Source: JBFWWP01 sp050246115
GTDB lineage: Bacteria; Planctomycetota; UBA8108; UBA1146; JAJFFE01
Direction of reading: 5' to 3'
Length of the DNA stretch: 64,000 nucleotides
Assembly: GCA_050246115.1 (NCBI GenBank)
Contig: JBFWWP010000006.1
Coordinates: forward strand, 1 to 64,000
The stretch's first letter is position 1, and every line of letters starts with the position of its first letter. The notes beneath the pieces were generated by a model. It did not search any database and had not been told where the DNA came from. It worked only from the letters and a program-made list of their open reading frames with translations. Shown piece by piece: positions 54,949-64,000 of this stretch. The translations under genes and the position numbers were made by a program.

Positions 54949-55508
54949 GGATGGCCCGCCAAGCGCTGATGCAGCCATGCGCGGGCCATGCGCCAGTCGT
55001 CGGCGACCGTGCGCGGAGACAGTCCGAGCGCCGTGGCGACCTCGTCGACGCCGAGGCCGCCGAAGAACCGTAGCTCGACCATGCGGGCTTGCCGAGGTTG
55101 GATCGCCTCGAGCTCGGCGAGCGCATCCTCGAGGTCCAGCAGGTCGGCGTCGCCCTCCTCTTGGGTGAGTACGCCAGCGATCAAGGAAATGCGGTGCCAC
55201 CCCTTGCCGCGTTTGTCGGCCGCGCGCGCCCGGGCGTGGTCGATGAGGACTCTGCGCATCTCGCGGGCGGCAATCGCCACGAAGTGGGCGTGATCGATAG
55301 GGGCGAGGGGTTGCCCGATGAGGCGCAGGTAAGCTTCATGGACCAGTGCCGTGGGCTGGAGCGTGTGGCCGCGGCGTTCGCCCCGCAGGAGACCGTCGGC
55401 GAGCTTTCGCAACTCATCGTAGACCACGGGAGTCAGCCGAGCGGCGGCGTCCTCGTCCCCGTCGTTCACAATGGCCCGCAGAGTGCGAAGTGTCTCGGTT
55501 GAGTCCAT
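54945..55508 (-). CDS. ECF sigma factor of the planctomycete kinase-linked type
   Basis: A 187-residue sigma factor starting at ATG 55508. It has the hallmark RGERRGHTLQPTALVHEAYLRLIGQ of the TIGR02999-like ECF family, common in planctomycetes and acidobacteria. Region 4 ends MVELRFFGGLGVDEVATALGLSPRTVADDWRMARAWL. The stop overlaps the kinase GTG. Members of this family usually lack a classical anti-sigma factor and sit beside protein kinases, as here, so phosphorylation-linked control is a reasonable inference. Confidence 0.9.
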   Translation of the reverse strand: MDSTETLRTLRAIVNDGDEDAAARLTPVVYDELRKLADGLLRGERRGHTLQPTALVHEAYLRLIGQPLAPIDHAHFVAIAAREMRRVLIDHARARAADKRGKGWHRISLIAGVLTQEEGDADLLDLEDALAELEAIQPRQARMVELRFFGGLGVDEVATALGLSPRTVADDWRMARAWLHQRLAGHP

Positions 55509-55898
55509 GGGCTGATACCCTTGCCCGAACGCTATCGCGGTTTGAGTCTCGCGCCGCGAGTCTGCACGCCCGTCAGCCTCGACTCGGCGCAATCGTCGAC
55601 TGCCCTGATTCTGGGTTGGCTCCCGGAGGAGCGCAAGAGGGGTATCGGTCGACACGACGCGGCGCGGCGCGGCGCGCGTCGACTCGTTCGAGGACGAGGG
55701 GCGATCGTGGGGGCCGAATCGCCCGAGTCCGGGAGTCACGGAGGACCGAAGAAGGGTATCGCAGGAATCTCTGCAGGTTCCGCGACTCCTTTGCGCTTAC
55801 CATGGCCGGGCGGCTCGGTGGCTGAGAAGGGCGGGCCCGCGCGGCGGCCATTGGCGGGGACACGTTGGTCTCGAGAGTTCTCGAGGGGAGTGGAGTTC
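55509..55898. other. Divergent intergenic region
   Basis: A 390-bp region between the divergent sigma factor and giant secreted-protein genes, presumably holding both promoters. No other feature was recognised. Confidence 0.4.
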
Positions 55899-58800
55899 AT
55901 GCCGAACAAGCGACGTCTTTGGGTCACGGGGTTGGTACTGTTCACTACGATCGAGGTCCTCGCCCAGCAGCCGCGCGGTCATTCGATCATGGTCGAGGGT
56001 CAGGCACTTGCGAAGGGGTGCAGTGACACGATCGCGACCGAACCCAACGTGATCTACAACGTTTTGCCGGGTGGCGGATTGATCCAGGCCACGACCGTTC
56101 TGCGCGATGTTCTCCTGTCGATCGATTCGAACTTGCGGGTCGACGCCTTGTCGTACGGCCGCGACTTCGGCTATCACAAGAACGACCACTCGTACTTCTT
56201 GTTCTCGATCGATCTGCCGGAGGAGACGTCGTCCAGTCGCGAGTCCCCAGCGTACTGCGAACCTCGTTCGGAGGTTTCGGGCGACCTCTACTGGGTTGCC
56301 GACTTTCAGGATCCAACGACCTCTCGAGGCACTCATGGCAAGGCCTCCGACGAGAACGATGCCTCCCCCGGCGAGACGAACTTCCCCCGCAACAACTTCT
56401 TTCAGGTTGAACCCTGTTTGGGGCTCGCCGGAACCCACGGAAGCCCGTCGCGGGGAGGCGATGCGAGTCACCGGATCACAGCGTTCGACTACTGGCCGTG
56501 GACGTATGACTGCGACATCTACTTCTCGGTGAACGCAACGTTCGCCGTAGGCTTTCAAACCTTTCATCCCGCCGACGTGCTACTCCTCCCCAAGGGCGCT
56601 TCCTCGTCGGCGGACATTCAGATTTTCATTTCCCAGCAAGATCTCGAGCTCGGCAACGGCGACAACATCAACGCGCTCGCCTTGAACCTGCGCGGGCTGG
56701 AGTTCGTGGACAATGCGTTTCAGAGCTCCTTTCCGGCGGTCCTCTGGTTCTCCCTCGCCATGGGAAGCGCAAGGCTCGATTCGTTGGGTCGTTCTCCCGC
56801 AGACATCTTCCTGTACGAGCTTCCGGATGGGCAAGGAACGTCGCTTCCCCCTCAGTTGCACCGAACCGCCGAGTCGATGGGGATCGAGTTCTCCACCCTG
56901 GGCGTGAACGGTTGCGTGGGCAGTCTCGGTCACATCGATCCGGAGGTTATCCAGTCCCTGACGCAGAAGTCGGGCATTCAGCCGGGCACGTCGATCGAGG
57001 GATTCCTGGGCATGACCGTATCGAGCACGGGTGAGGTGCAGCTCGGCCCCAGTTTCGGGAGCTTCGACGGTGATCTCTCCTTCGCCTTCGACGGGCAGCC
57101 GGTGTTCGCCGGCCAGGGGACGGTCCGCGACCTCCAACTCGCGGTCACGGTTGGTGACGGCGACGTCGGTCTGTTCGAGGCGGTGGGTTCCAAGGCGATT
57201 CGGGACATCATCGATTTGGAGCTCGTTCAGGGTCCCGTGGGTCACAGTCTGGTCGTGACGAACATCAACGCCGTCCCCAATCCGATGACCGGCGTCATCG
57301 CGTGGACCTGGGCGAACCCCGGCGGCACAGCGATCGTGCGAGTGGACGGGAGCCCGCCGACCCTCGCCGGGAGCACTGGGTTCACGTCCCAGCCGCTCGA
57401 TCCCGGTCAGCACCTGCTGCAGGTCAACTTGCAGACCGCGAGCGGTATGGGGCCGCCGGTCTTTTCGTCGGTGCTCGTCGAACACCCGAACTCGACCCAG
57501 ATCATCCAGCCGCCGCACGCGCTCGCCGTGAGCGTGCAATCTGGGCTGGTGTCGGTGACTTGGCGGAACCCGACGGCTACGAGCGCGAACCCGATGGCCT
57601 ACGATCACGTCCGGGTGACGGTCGGCGGCCTCAGCGAGTGCCTTGCGACGGGCGGCGAGGCGACCGGTGCCTGGTCGACCGATCAGCTCGCGCCGGGGCT
57701 CTACAAGCTCGAGTTGCAGGGATTCGTAGGGCCCTGCGGTTCCACGGGCGCGCGGTCCGTGCGGTCGGCGGCCCGCGTTCGCGTGCCGTATCCACGTCCC
57801 GGTGAAGACCTCCAAGCACCGGGAAACAACCCGGGCGGCATCTTGGGCGTCACCCAGGTGGGCGGGGTGGTCATCGTCGTCACGGGAACGACGGCGCGTC
57901 GATACGAGCTCGGGTCGCTAGCTCCCGCGACTCCGCCGTCCTTGACGGTTCCGGCTGGGGTCGGGGCAGTTCGAGGCATCACGAACGATGGATCGAGCCT
58001 GTACTGGCTCGGCGTGAGCGGCAACAACGTTCAGGTCGTTCGCTCGACACTCACGGGTGTACCGCAGGGGACGGTATCTTTGTCACCACCCGTTGGCTAT
58101 CAGGTGCGCGACATCGCGTTCGAGGCGGTGGCCGGTGGCAACGGCCGGCTGTGGGTCGCTCTCGACTCATTGCCATCACCCGGCAGCACTCAGCTCGCCT
58201 CCTTCGATGCCGTGACCGGCTCGCCGGGACCCTCCATCTTGCTCAGCGACCAGCAAGGACCGGGAACCCTCACGGGTGTGGCCGTTCGCCCGGGGCCAAC
58301 CTCCTCGTTGTTCGAAGTCGTGCACGGGCACGCTTCCGGCCAGCGCCAAGTGTCCGTGATCGACTCATCGGGCCAGATTCGCCGATCGGTCTCGCGCGAC
58401 GCGACGCCGCCTCTGGTTCGAGCCGTCGAGTACCTGCCGGCGGGGTCGACCGGCATACCCAGTCTTCTCCTCGTGACGGCCATGGGCGCCATTCGGGAGG
58501 TCGCCGCGATCGACCCGGTTCCCGGGGCGGGGGATGTCGATGCCCACGATCAGTTGGGGGACACGCTGAAGGTGAGCTTCCCGGCTCCCCAGACCATCGC
58601 CCCAGGATCGCCGATCGCTCCCGTCGTCACCACTTCGACGCTCACGCTTCCCGCCTCCGGCAACATCTTGGACCTCGATGTTCTCCTGACTCTCGATCAT
58701 CGCTTTCCCGAAGCGCTCACCGTTGAGCTCACTAGCCCCAGCGGCACCACGATCCAACTCATCGCCGCGCAGGGCAGCAACGCCACGCACATCGACCGGC

Positions 58801-61800
58801 GCATCGATGACCTTTGCCCCGCCGGCGTCTCCGACGGTTTCGGCGATCACCGCCCGCAAGACCCCGTCAAGATCCTGGCGGACTTCGACGGCCAAGCCGT
58901 CGCGGGGACTTGGACGGTGGACATCACCAACTACGCCGGCTGCAGCGGCGAAATCGCGAAACTGGATCTTTGGATCGAGCACTCGCCGGTATCGGGGCCC
59001 GCCGTGGCGGGACCCTTTGGGTCGGCGAACGATGAGTGCGTCGGCGCCACGCCGGTCGTACTCGGAACCAACGCGATTTCCAACGTCATGGCGACGTTGG
59101 GTGCGGACCCGCTGCCGGCGTTGCCGTGCGCGGTGCTCGGCGACATGGACGGCGACGTTTGGTACACGTTCACCGCGACCTCTACCGCCGCGCACGAGTT
59201 CAACACCTGCAACCTGGCGGGTGGTTGGGACACCGACATGGCCCTTTACGAGGGCGCTTGTGGCGCGCTCGTTCAGATCGCCTGTAACGGCGACGGCACC
59301 GGCCTCGCCGGCTGCCAGCCCTTCTACTCGCGCTTCACGGCGAACCTGACCGCGGGCACGACCTACATCGTGCGGATCGGCAGCTGGGATCCGGGCGACT
59401 TCAACGCCGGCGTGCTCAACATCATCGCGGTCGCCGCGGTCGAAAGCTGCACCAACGGCATCGACGACGACCTCGACGGTCTCGTCGACTGCTTCGACGT
59501 CGCGGATTGCCCCACCGGCGTCGCTCCCTGCATCGAGGCGGGGAACTGCGCGGATGGTATCGACAACGACACCGACGGCCTCATCGACTGTAACGACGGC
59601 AACTGCGCGGGCGATGTGGCCTGCCTCGTTGGCGGCAACGACTTCTGTGGCGGTGCCCTGCCGGTCCTGTGCGGTGAAGTCGTCATGGGCGACACCTCGC
59701 TCGCGACCGCCGAGCCGTGGCCGACTTGCGGCACCACGTCTGGCACGGGTGGCGGCGTGTGGTACCAGTTCGCTGGCAACGGCGATCAGGTGACCCTCAC
59801 GACCTGCTCCGTGGGCACGGCCTACGACACGAAGATCCGGGTCTGGTCGGGCTCCTGCGCGGCGCCGGTGTGCGTTGCGGGCGACGACGATGACCCGACC
59901 TGTGCCGTCAACGGCCTGCACTCGACGGTGTCGTTCTTGACGACCGTTGGTGAGACCTACTTCATCCTCGTCCACGGCTTCGGGGCGAACCAGGGTCTGT
60001 TCGAGATGACCGTGACCTGCCTGACGCCTGGCGTCGAGGACTGCATGAACGGCCTGGACGACGACCTCGACGGCCTGGTCGATTGCGCCGACCCGGACTG
60101 CGTCGCCTTCCCGGCGTGCGCTCCGCCGGCGAACGATGAGTGCGTCGGCGCCACCGCGGCGGTTCTGGGCGCGAACGCGATCTCGAACGTCAACGCGACC
60201 GACAGCGCGGAGCCTCCGCCGGTCGGCCCCTGTAACGTCTTTGGAGACAACAGCGACGACGTCTGGTACTCGTTCACGGCAATGACCACTGCGGCCCACC
60301 TCATTGACACTTGTGATCCTGCGGGTTGGGACACCGACCTGACGATCTACGAGGGTTCCTGTGGAGCGCTCGTGGAAGTCGCCTGCAACGGCGACGGCGT
60401 CGGCCTTGTCGGCTGCCAGGCCTTCTACTCGGCCCTTTCGGCTCCGCTGACGTCCGGTGTGACGTACCTGATCCGTGTCGGTAGCTTTACTACCGGTGTC
60501 GAGAGCTCGGGAACGCTGAACATCGGCGTGAACTGTGGCGATCTCGGCGCAGTCACCTGCGCCTACGATTGCGCCACCGACATGCTGACGATCATCTGGA
60601 CCGACAACGCACTGGCGACCAGCGGCTACGACATACTCGAGAACGGCATCCAGATCGGCTTTGCGGGTTCCGGTGCCAGCTCGTTCTCGGTCGTTTCCCC
60701 GCCTGCCGGGTTGAACACCTACACCGTCGAGTGGGCGTGCTCGCTCGGCGGCATGGGTACGACCGGCACGTGCACAGTAACGGTGCAGCCGCCGATCGCG
60801 ATCCCTGGGGGGACGACCGACGTGATCCTGCACCTCGAGGGTCTCCAGAATGCGGGCGCCCTCGGACAAATCGACAGCGGAGTGGCGCTCGAGGCGGCCT
60901 TGGTCGCAAACGGCCGCACTGTTGCTCGCATTGCGCCGAACAACTTCGACCTGCTGATCGCCGGGGGCTGTCTGGATCCTTCTGGCGCCGACACGATCTG
61001 GGTGATGGCGGGTACCTTCCCGAACGACTACCGAATCTCGATGGGTGAGGGCGATGCCTTGGCGGCGCTCGCGGTCGCGGGTGCGGGCATCTACTTCGAA
61101 GCGGGCGACCACTGGGGCTTCCAGCATGTCGTGAGCCTCCTCGATGACCGCGACGGGATCGACGCCGTCGGTAGCGCCGACGGCGATGACACCTACGGTC
61201 AAATGGACGGTGCCAATGCCCCGCTCGCAGGTCTAGACCTGAGCGCGATCGTCGACGTGGCGTACACCCAGGACCAGGCGGGCAACGACTTCACGGACCG
61301 ACTGGCGATCACCGGCACCGACGCTTCCGTGACTTCGGTCGAGGCTATCTGGACCAACAGCGACGACACCATGACCGGCGAGGTAGCCTACGTTACCGGC
61401 GCCATCGCCGTCCATGCGGACGGTGGGGTCATGATCTCGACCAGCTGGGAGTTCGGTGGCTACGGCGGCAGCCAGGACGCGCTGGCGCTTGCCTACTTGT
61501 TCGCCCTGGGCCGTGGCTTGGGCTGTGGCGATCTCGGCGCAGTCACCTGCTCCTACAGCTGCGCCACCGACATGCTGACGATCAACTGGACCAACAGTGC
61601 GCTCGCCACGGCTGGCTACACCATTCTCGAGAACGGCGTCGTGGTCGGCAGCAGGCCCGCCGGTTCCAGTTCGTTCGCCCTCGCGAATCCAGTGACCGGT
61701 ACCAACACCTACACCGTCGAGTGGGCGTGCTCGCTCGGCGGCAGCGGTCCGGACGGTTCCTGCACCATCGACGTGCAGCCGCCAATCGTGATTCCGAGCA

Positions 61801-62819
61801 CGACACGCCACGTCATCTTGGCGCTCGAAGGACTGCAGAGTGGCGGCGACTTCGGGTTGACGAACAGTGGCGAGGCGCTCAGGGCGGCGCTGATCGCGAA
61901 CAGCTGCGAGGTGTTGAGCATCGCACCGAGCAACTTCGATCAGCTGATCGACGCGGGTTGCTTGGACCTCTCCGGGGTCGAAACCCTGTGGGTCTTGACA
62001 GGTACTTTTCCGGCGGATTACCGCCTGTCGTCGGAAGAAGGTGATGCCCTGGCGGCTCTCGCCGCGAGCGGTGTCGGGCTGTACCTCGAGGGCGGCGACC
62101 ACTGGGGATTTCAACACGTGGTCAGCCTTCTGGACGACAGGGACGGAGTCGAAGCCGACTTGGGAGGGAACATCGTCGACGGCGATGACACCTTCACGCA
62201 GATGGACGGAGCGGATGCCACGGGGCTAGAGCTTGGCACTCACTCCAACATCTTCTATAGCCAAGACCAACTCGGGAACGACTTCACCGATCGGCTGTCG
62301 GTGACGGGCACGACCAGCGGAGCCGAGGACACGGGAGTCGCGAGCGCCGAGGTCATCTGGCGAAACAGCGACGACACCCAGACGGGTGAGGCTCCCTACG
62401 TCACCGGCGTCTTCGCGTATCACAATGACGGTGGTCGCATGATCGCGGTGAGCTGGGAGTTCGGTGGTTACACGTGCAGTATGATGACCTTGGCGGGGGC
62501 GTACCTCGCGGCGTTGTCGTCGCCAGCATTGCCGTCGACAGCCAACTTCCGGCGTGGCAACTGCAACAACGACAACGCCCTCAACATCGCCGACGCGGTC
62601 TACGCCCTCGGGGCTCTGTTTCCCACACCTGGCGGAAACCCGAACCCGATCCCCTGCTTGGACGCTTGTGATGCGAACGACGATGGCGTTATCAACATCG
62701 CCGACGCGGTCAGTCTGCTGTTCGCGCTGTTCGGCGGCTCTCCGCTTCCGGCGCCGGGTTCGGCCTGTGGCGCGGATCCGACCCCGTCCATTGGCTGCGC
62801 CACGTCGACATGCCCATGA
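55899..62819 (+). CDS. Giant secreted multidomain protein with P domain, repeated modules and C-terminal dockerin
   Basis: A 2306-residue secreted protein. The ATG at 55899 has GGAGTGGAG upstream and opens a signal peptide (WVTGLVLFTTIEVLAQQ); the longer in-frame start has no such support. A poorly characterised N-terminal half with Fn3-like parts is followed by a proprotein-convertase P domain (about 905-1033, DLDVLLTLDHRFPEALTVELTSPSGT). Next come three PPC-like beta domains (NDECVGA..., VWYTFTATSTAAHEFNTC) separated by calcium-binding-like linkers (NGIDDDLDGLVDC). Two tandem copies of a roughly 330-residue unit (about 1546-2210) combine an Fn3-like part with a GATase-like part. The C-terminus is a dockerin pair (GNCNNDNALNIADA, CDANDDGVINIADA) with tail CGADP...CATSTCP. 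No protease catalytic domain was found. Confidence 0.85.
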   Translation: MPNKRRLWVTGLVLFTTIEVLAQQPRGHSIMVEGQALAKGCSDTIATEPNVIYNVLPGGGLIQATTVLRDVLLSIDSNLRVDALSYGRDFGYHKNDHSYFLFSIDLPEETSSSRESPAYCEPRSEVSGDLYWVADFQDPTTSRGTHGKASDENDASPGETNFPRNNFFQVEPCLGLAGTHGSPSRGGDASHRITAFDYWPWTYDCDIYFSVNATFAVGFQTFHPADVLLLPKGASSSADIQIFISQQDLELGNGDNINALALNLRGLEFVDNAFQSSFPAVLWFSLAMGSARLDSLGRSPADIFLYELPDGQGTSLPPQLHRTAESMGIEFSTLGVNGCVGSLGHIDPEVIQSLTQKSGIQPGTSIEGFLGMTVSSTGEVQLGPSFGSFDGDLSFAFDGQPVFAGQGTVRDLQLAVTVGDGDVGLFEAVGSKAIRDIIDLELVQGPVGHSLVVTNINAVPNPMTGVIAWTWANPGGTAIVRVDGSPPTLAGSTGFTSQPLDPGQHLLQVNLQTASGMGPPVFSSVLVEHPNSTQIIQPPHALAVSVQSGLVSVTWRNPTATSANPMAYDHVRVTVGGLSECLATGGEATGAWSTDQLAPGLYKLELQGFVGPCGSTGARSVRSAARVRVPYPRPGEDLQAPGNNPGGILGVTQVGGVVIVVTGTTARRYELGSLAPATPPSLTVPAGVGAVRGITNDGSSLYWLGVSGNNVQVVRSTLTGVPQGTVSLSPPVGYQVRDIAFEAVAGGNGRLWVALDSLPSPGSTQLASFDAVTGSPGPSILLSDQQGPGTLTGVAVRPGPTSSLFEVVHGHASGQRQVSVIDSSGQIRRSVSRDATPPLVRAVEYLPAGSTGIPSLLLVTAMGAIREVAAIDPVPGAGDVDAHDQLGDTLKVSFPAPQTIAPGSPIAPVVTTSTLTLPASGNILDLDVLLTLDHRFPEALTVELTSPSGTTIQLIAAQGSNATHIDRRIDDLCPAGVSDGFGDHRPQDPVKILADFDGQAVAGTWTVDITNYAGCSGEIAKLDLWIEHSPVSGPAVAGPFGSANDECVGATPVVLGTNAISNVMATLGADPLPALPCAVLGDMDGDVWYTFTATSTAAHEFNTCNLAGGWDTDMALYEGACGALVQIACNGDGTGLAGCQPFYSRFTANLTAGTTYIVRIGSWDPGDFNAGVLNIIAVAAVESCTNGIDDDLDGLVDCFDVADCPTGVAPCIEAGNCADGIDNDTDGLIDCNDGNCAGDVACLVGGNDFCGGALPVLCGEVVMGDTSLATAEPWPTCGTTSGTGGGVWYQFAGNGDQVTLTTCSVGTAYDTKIRVWSGSCAAPVCVAGDDDDPTCAVNGLHSTVSFLTTVGETYFILVHGFGANQGLFEMTVTCLTPGVEDCMNGLDDDLDGLVDCADPDCVAFPACAPPANDECVGATAAVLGANAISNVNATDSAEPPPVGPCNVFGDNSDDVWYSFTAMTTAAHLIDTCDPAGWDTDLTIYEGSCGALVEVACNGDGVGLVGCQAFYSALSAPLTSGVTYLIRVGSFTTGVESSGTLNIGVNCGDLGAVTCAYDCATDMLTIIWTDNALATSGYDILENGIQIGFAGSGASSFSVVSPPAGLNTYTVEWACSLGGMGTTGTCTVTVQPPIAIPGGTTDVILHLEGLQNAGALGQIDSGVALEAALVANGRTVARIAPNNFDLLIAGGCLDPSGADTIWVMAGTFPNDYRISMGEGDALAALAVAGAGIYFEAGDHWGFQHVVSLLDDRDGIDAVGSADGDDTYGQMDGANAPLAGLDLSAIVDVAYTQDQAGNDFTDRLAITGTDASVTSVEAIWTNSDDTMTGEVAYVTGAIAVHADGGVMISTSWEFGGYGGSQDALALAYLFALGRGLGCGDLGAVTCSYSCATDMLTINWTNSALATAGYTILENGVVVGSRPAGSSSFALANPVTGTNTYTVEWACSLGGSGPDGSCTIDVQPPIVIPSTTRHVILALEGLQSGGDFGLTNSGEALRAALIANSCEVLSIAPSNFDQLIDAGCLDLSGVETLWVLTGTFPADYRLSSEEGDALAALAASGVGLYLEGGDHWGFQHVVSLLDDRDGVEADLGGNIVDGDDTFTQMDGADATGLELGTHSNIFYSQDQLGNDFTDRLSVTGTTSGAEDTGVASAEVIWRNSDDTQTGEAPYVTGVFAYHNDGGRMIAVSWEFGGYTCSMMTLAGAYLAALSSPALPSTANFRRGNCNNDNALNIADAVYALGALFPTPGGNPNPIPCLDACDANDDGVINIADAVSLLFALFGGSPLPAPGSACGADPTPSIGCATSTCP

Positions 62820-63160
62820 GGAGTCGCCCAAGAATGACCTCGACATCTTGCCGTCGATTTGGGTCAGATTCGGCCGATCCGGAAAGCTCGGAACCGGAGG
62901 CGTAGCCTTGGTTCCGGTGAGGATTTCGAGGTTTTCGGATCGGTCGAAGATGGCCCGAAGCGACGAGCAAGAGGGTGAAGTAATTCTTGGGCGACTCCTA
63001 ACGTCATGGCGGTGTCCCAGCGGACCTGAGGCGCTCCAGACGTGTGGTCCGGGGTCGGTCGCCACTCGGCGCGAAACGTCACCGAGCGGGCGGGGTTATC
63101 CACCTGTGGAGGAGAACGCCGCGGTCCCGCCGTGCCCTGCATCAGAGAGAGAGTGCCTTC
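62820..63160. other. Intergenic region
   Basis: A 341-bp region with no supportable gene; it presumably carries the promoter for the DUF4956/VTC pair. Confidence 0.4.
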
Positions 63161-63871
63161 GTGGTCGAGCAGATCCCCGAGCAGATTCCTGGGCGTTGGA
63201 CCCAGCTGCAGGATGCGTTCACCCTACCGGGAGAGTCGTCCTTCTTCGCCCTTCTCGCCATGCTGTTCCTCGGCGGCGTCTTGGCAATCTACCTGCGCTT
63301 CCTTTACCGCTGGACCGCCCCCAAAGCTGCCGGCGGCACCATCGCTCGCGTGTTCCCGCTGCTCACTCTCGTGACGATCGCGGTGATCGCGGTGGTGAAG
63401 AGCTCGCTGGCTCTTTCTCTCGGGCTCGTGGGAGCGCTCTCGATCGTGCGCTTCCGCGCGGCGATCAAGGATCCGGAGGAACTGGTCTACCTGTTCCTTT
63501 GCATCGGGGTTGGCCTCGCGCTCGGAGCTACGCAAGTGTGGATTGCCATCGCTCTCGTCGTTGGCGCCAGCGTCTTCATCCTGGTGTTCGATCGAATGCG
63601 CCCAGGCAACCGTAGCGGAGACGCGTTCGTCTCCATCGTGGGGGACGCAGCGCGCTTCGTCGGCTCGGGCGATACCACGGCCCTCTCGGTGGCGCGCGCA
63701 GTGTTCCCTCGCCTGACGGTCGAACGGTGCGAGATCGAAGACCGTGAAGGCCAGCTGCGCATGCGGGTGCACGGCGTCGATCCCGACGGCGCACCCGATC
63801 TGCTCTCTCGCCTGCGGGAACGCCTCCCGGAGTGTCGGATCTCGTGGGTGAACTCGGAGCTTCTTCCCTGA
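63161..63871 (+). CDS. DUF4956 family membrane protein
   Basis: About 236 residues, starting at a GTG (63161) behind an AGAGAGAG stretch; an upstream in-frame start exists but is less protein-like. Four or so membrane helices are visible (LLAMLFLGGVLAIYLRF, VFPLLTLVTIAVIAVV, LALSLGLVGALSIVRFRAAI, VWIAIALVVGASVFILVF). The motif GLVGALSIVRFRAAIKDPEELVYLF is characteristic of DUF4956 proteins. A cytoplasmic C-terminal domain of about 85 residues follows. The stop overlaps the next start (TGATG). DUF4956 genes commonly sit beside VTC-domain polyphosphate-polymerase-like genes, as here. Confidence 0.85.
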   Translation: MVEQIPEQIPGRWTQLQDAFTLPGESSFFALLAMLFLGGVLAIYLRFLYRWTAPKAAGGTIARVFPLLTLVTIAVIAVVKSSLALSLGLVGALSIVRFRAAIKDPEELVYLFLCIGVGLALGATQVWIAIALVVGASVFILVFDRMRPGNRSGDAFVSIVGDAARFVGSGDTTALSVARAVFPRLTVERCEIEDREGQLRMRVHGVDPDGAPDLLSRLRERLPECRISWVNSELLP

Positions 63872-64000
63872 TGCACACCGCAGGTGTCTCGATCACGGTT
63901 GCGGGTGCGGGGGCCCCGCGAGCGGACGTCGATGCGCGCGTCGAGCTCAAGTTCGTCTTCGAGCTCGCCGACGTTGGCTGCCTGCGCGAGGTTCTGCTCC
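63871..64000 (+). CDS. VTC-domain (polyphosphate polymerase-like) protein, 5' part only
   Basis: An ATG at 63871 overlaps the DUF4956 stop. The 43 codons in the window end with ARVELKFVFELADVGCLREVLL, matching the N-terminal 'YELKF' strand-helix of VTC-domain proteins. The rest lies beyond the window. The pairing with DUF4956 supports the call; the activity (polyphosphate synthesis or another triphosphate-tunnel function) cannot be judged from this part. Confidence 0.7.
   Translation, partial: MHTAGVSITVAGAGAPRADVDARVELKFVFELADVGCLREVLL

Noticed and set aside
58365..61202. 945-codon open frame on the minus strand
   Set aside because: It is antisense to the giant secreted protein, whose frame has clear domains, signal peptide and dockerin; the antisense translation is Arg/Asp/Val-rich without any domain, typical of GC-rich shadow frames. 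The same applies to minus-strand frames at 2085-3992, 7430-9217 and 18525-19850.

Overview
The window is GC-rich bacterial DNA, most likely from a planctomycete (Planctomycetota). The support is indirect but consistent: many secreted proteins carry dockerin-like calcium-binding repeats of the type GD(C/V)N-x-DG...DIAD, ECF sigma factors of the type rich in planctomycetes are coupled to large membrane serine/threonine kinases, and the kinases end in formylglycine-generating-enzyme-like (FGE-like) domains. No rRNA, convincing tRNA, CRISPR array or phage structural gene was seen.

Layout. 1-3683: a cohesin-like secreted protein running off the left edge (minus strand) and a beta-helix/dockerin protein. 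4125-10767: two translationally coupled kinase/FGE-like receptors facing an ECF sigma factor and a small kinase-N-terminus-like ORF. 11841-21983: a plus-strand run of three surface genes, namely a YadA-head-like repeat protein, a cohesin/dockerin protein and a 2656-residue RHS protein with a candidate toxin tip. 22098-25976: nested mobile DNA, with REP-like hairpin units, an IS66 fragment, two near-identical 1353-bp copies of a Y1 (HUH) transposase element and one decayed copy. 26308-31710: a minus-strand cassette of HSP90-like ATPase, TPR protein (frameshifted) and SAM methyltransferase, lying between two direct copies of a structured repeat and next to tyrosine-integrase debris. 33225-35646: a LuxR-type regulator and an ECF sigma gene bracketed by inverted MITE-like copies. 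35919-43132: secreted cohesin/dockerin and kelch/dockerin proteins separated by decayed repeats, then a secreted protein of unknown function paired with a TPR protein. 43542-47230: a four-gene minus-strand operon (membrane protein, AMP-dependent ligase, acyl carrier protein, B12-binding radical SAM enzyme) that looks biosynthetic. 47796-55508: a 1223-residue Ig-like adhesin, and an ECF sigma factor overlapping a third kinase/FGE-like receptor. 55899-62819: a 2306-residue multidomain secreted protein with a P domain and C-terminal dockerin. 63161-64000: a DUF4956 membrane protein followed by the start of a VTC-domain protein.

How it fits together. Most of the window encodes a cell-surface and secretion repertoire. 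At least eight proteins share one dockerin-like module, usually followed by a short cysteine-bearing tail (PFPxCG...C...CP). Five of the secreted proteins also contain cohesin-like beta-sandwich modules. I infer an extracellular scaffold or anchoring system, although cohesin identity is judged only from sequence pattern. The sigma/kinase pairs probably regulate extracytoplasmic functions. The accessory part (about 22-41 kb) is rearranged, with at least four different repeat families and several truncated genes.

The best candidates for something undescribed are the HSP90-like/TPR/methyltransferase cassette between structured repeats, the shared dockerin tail with cohesin-like partners, the MITE-bracketed sigma gene and the Y1 transposase/REP-like system.
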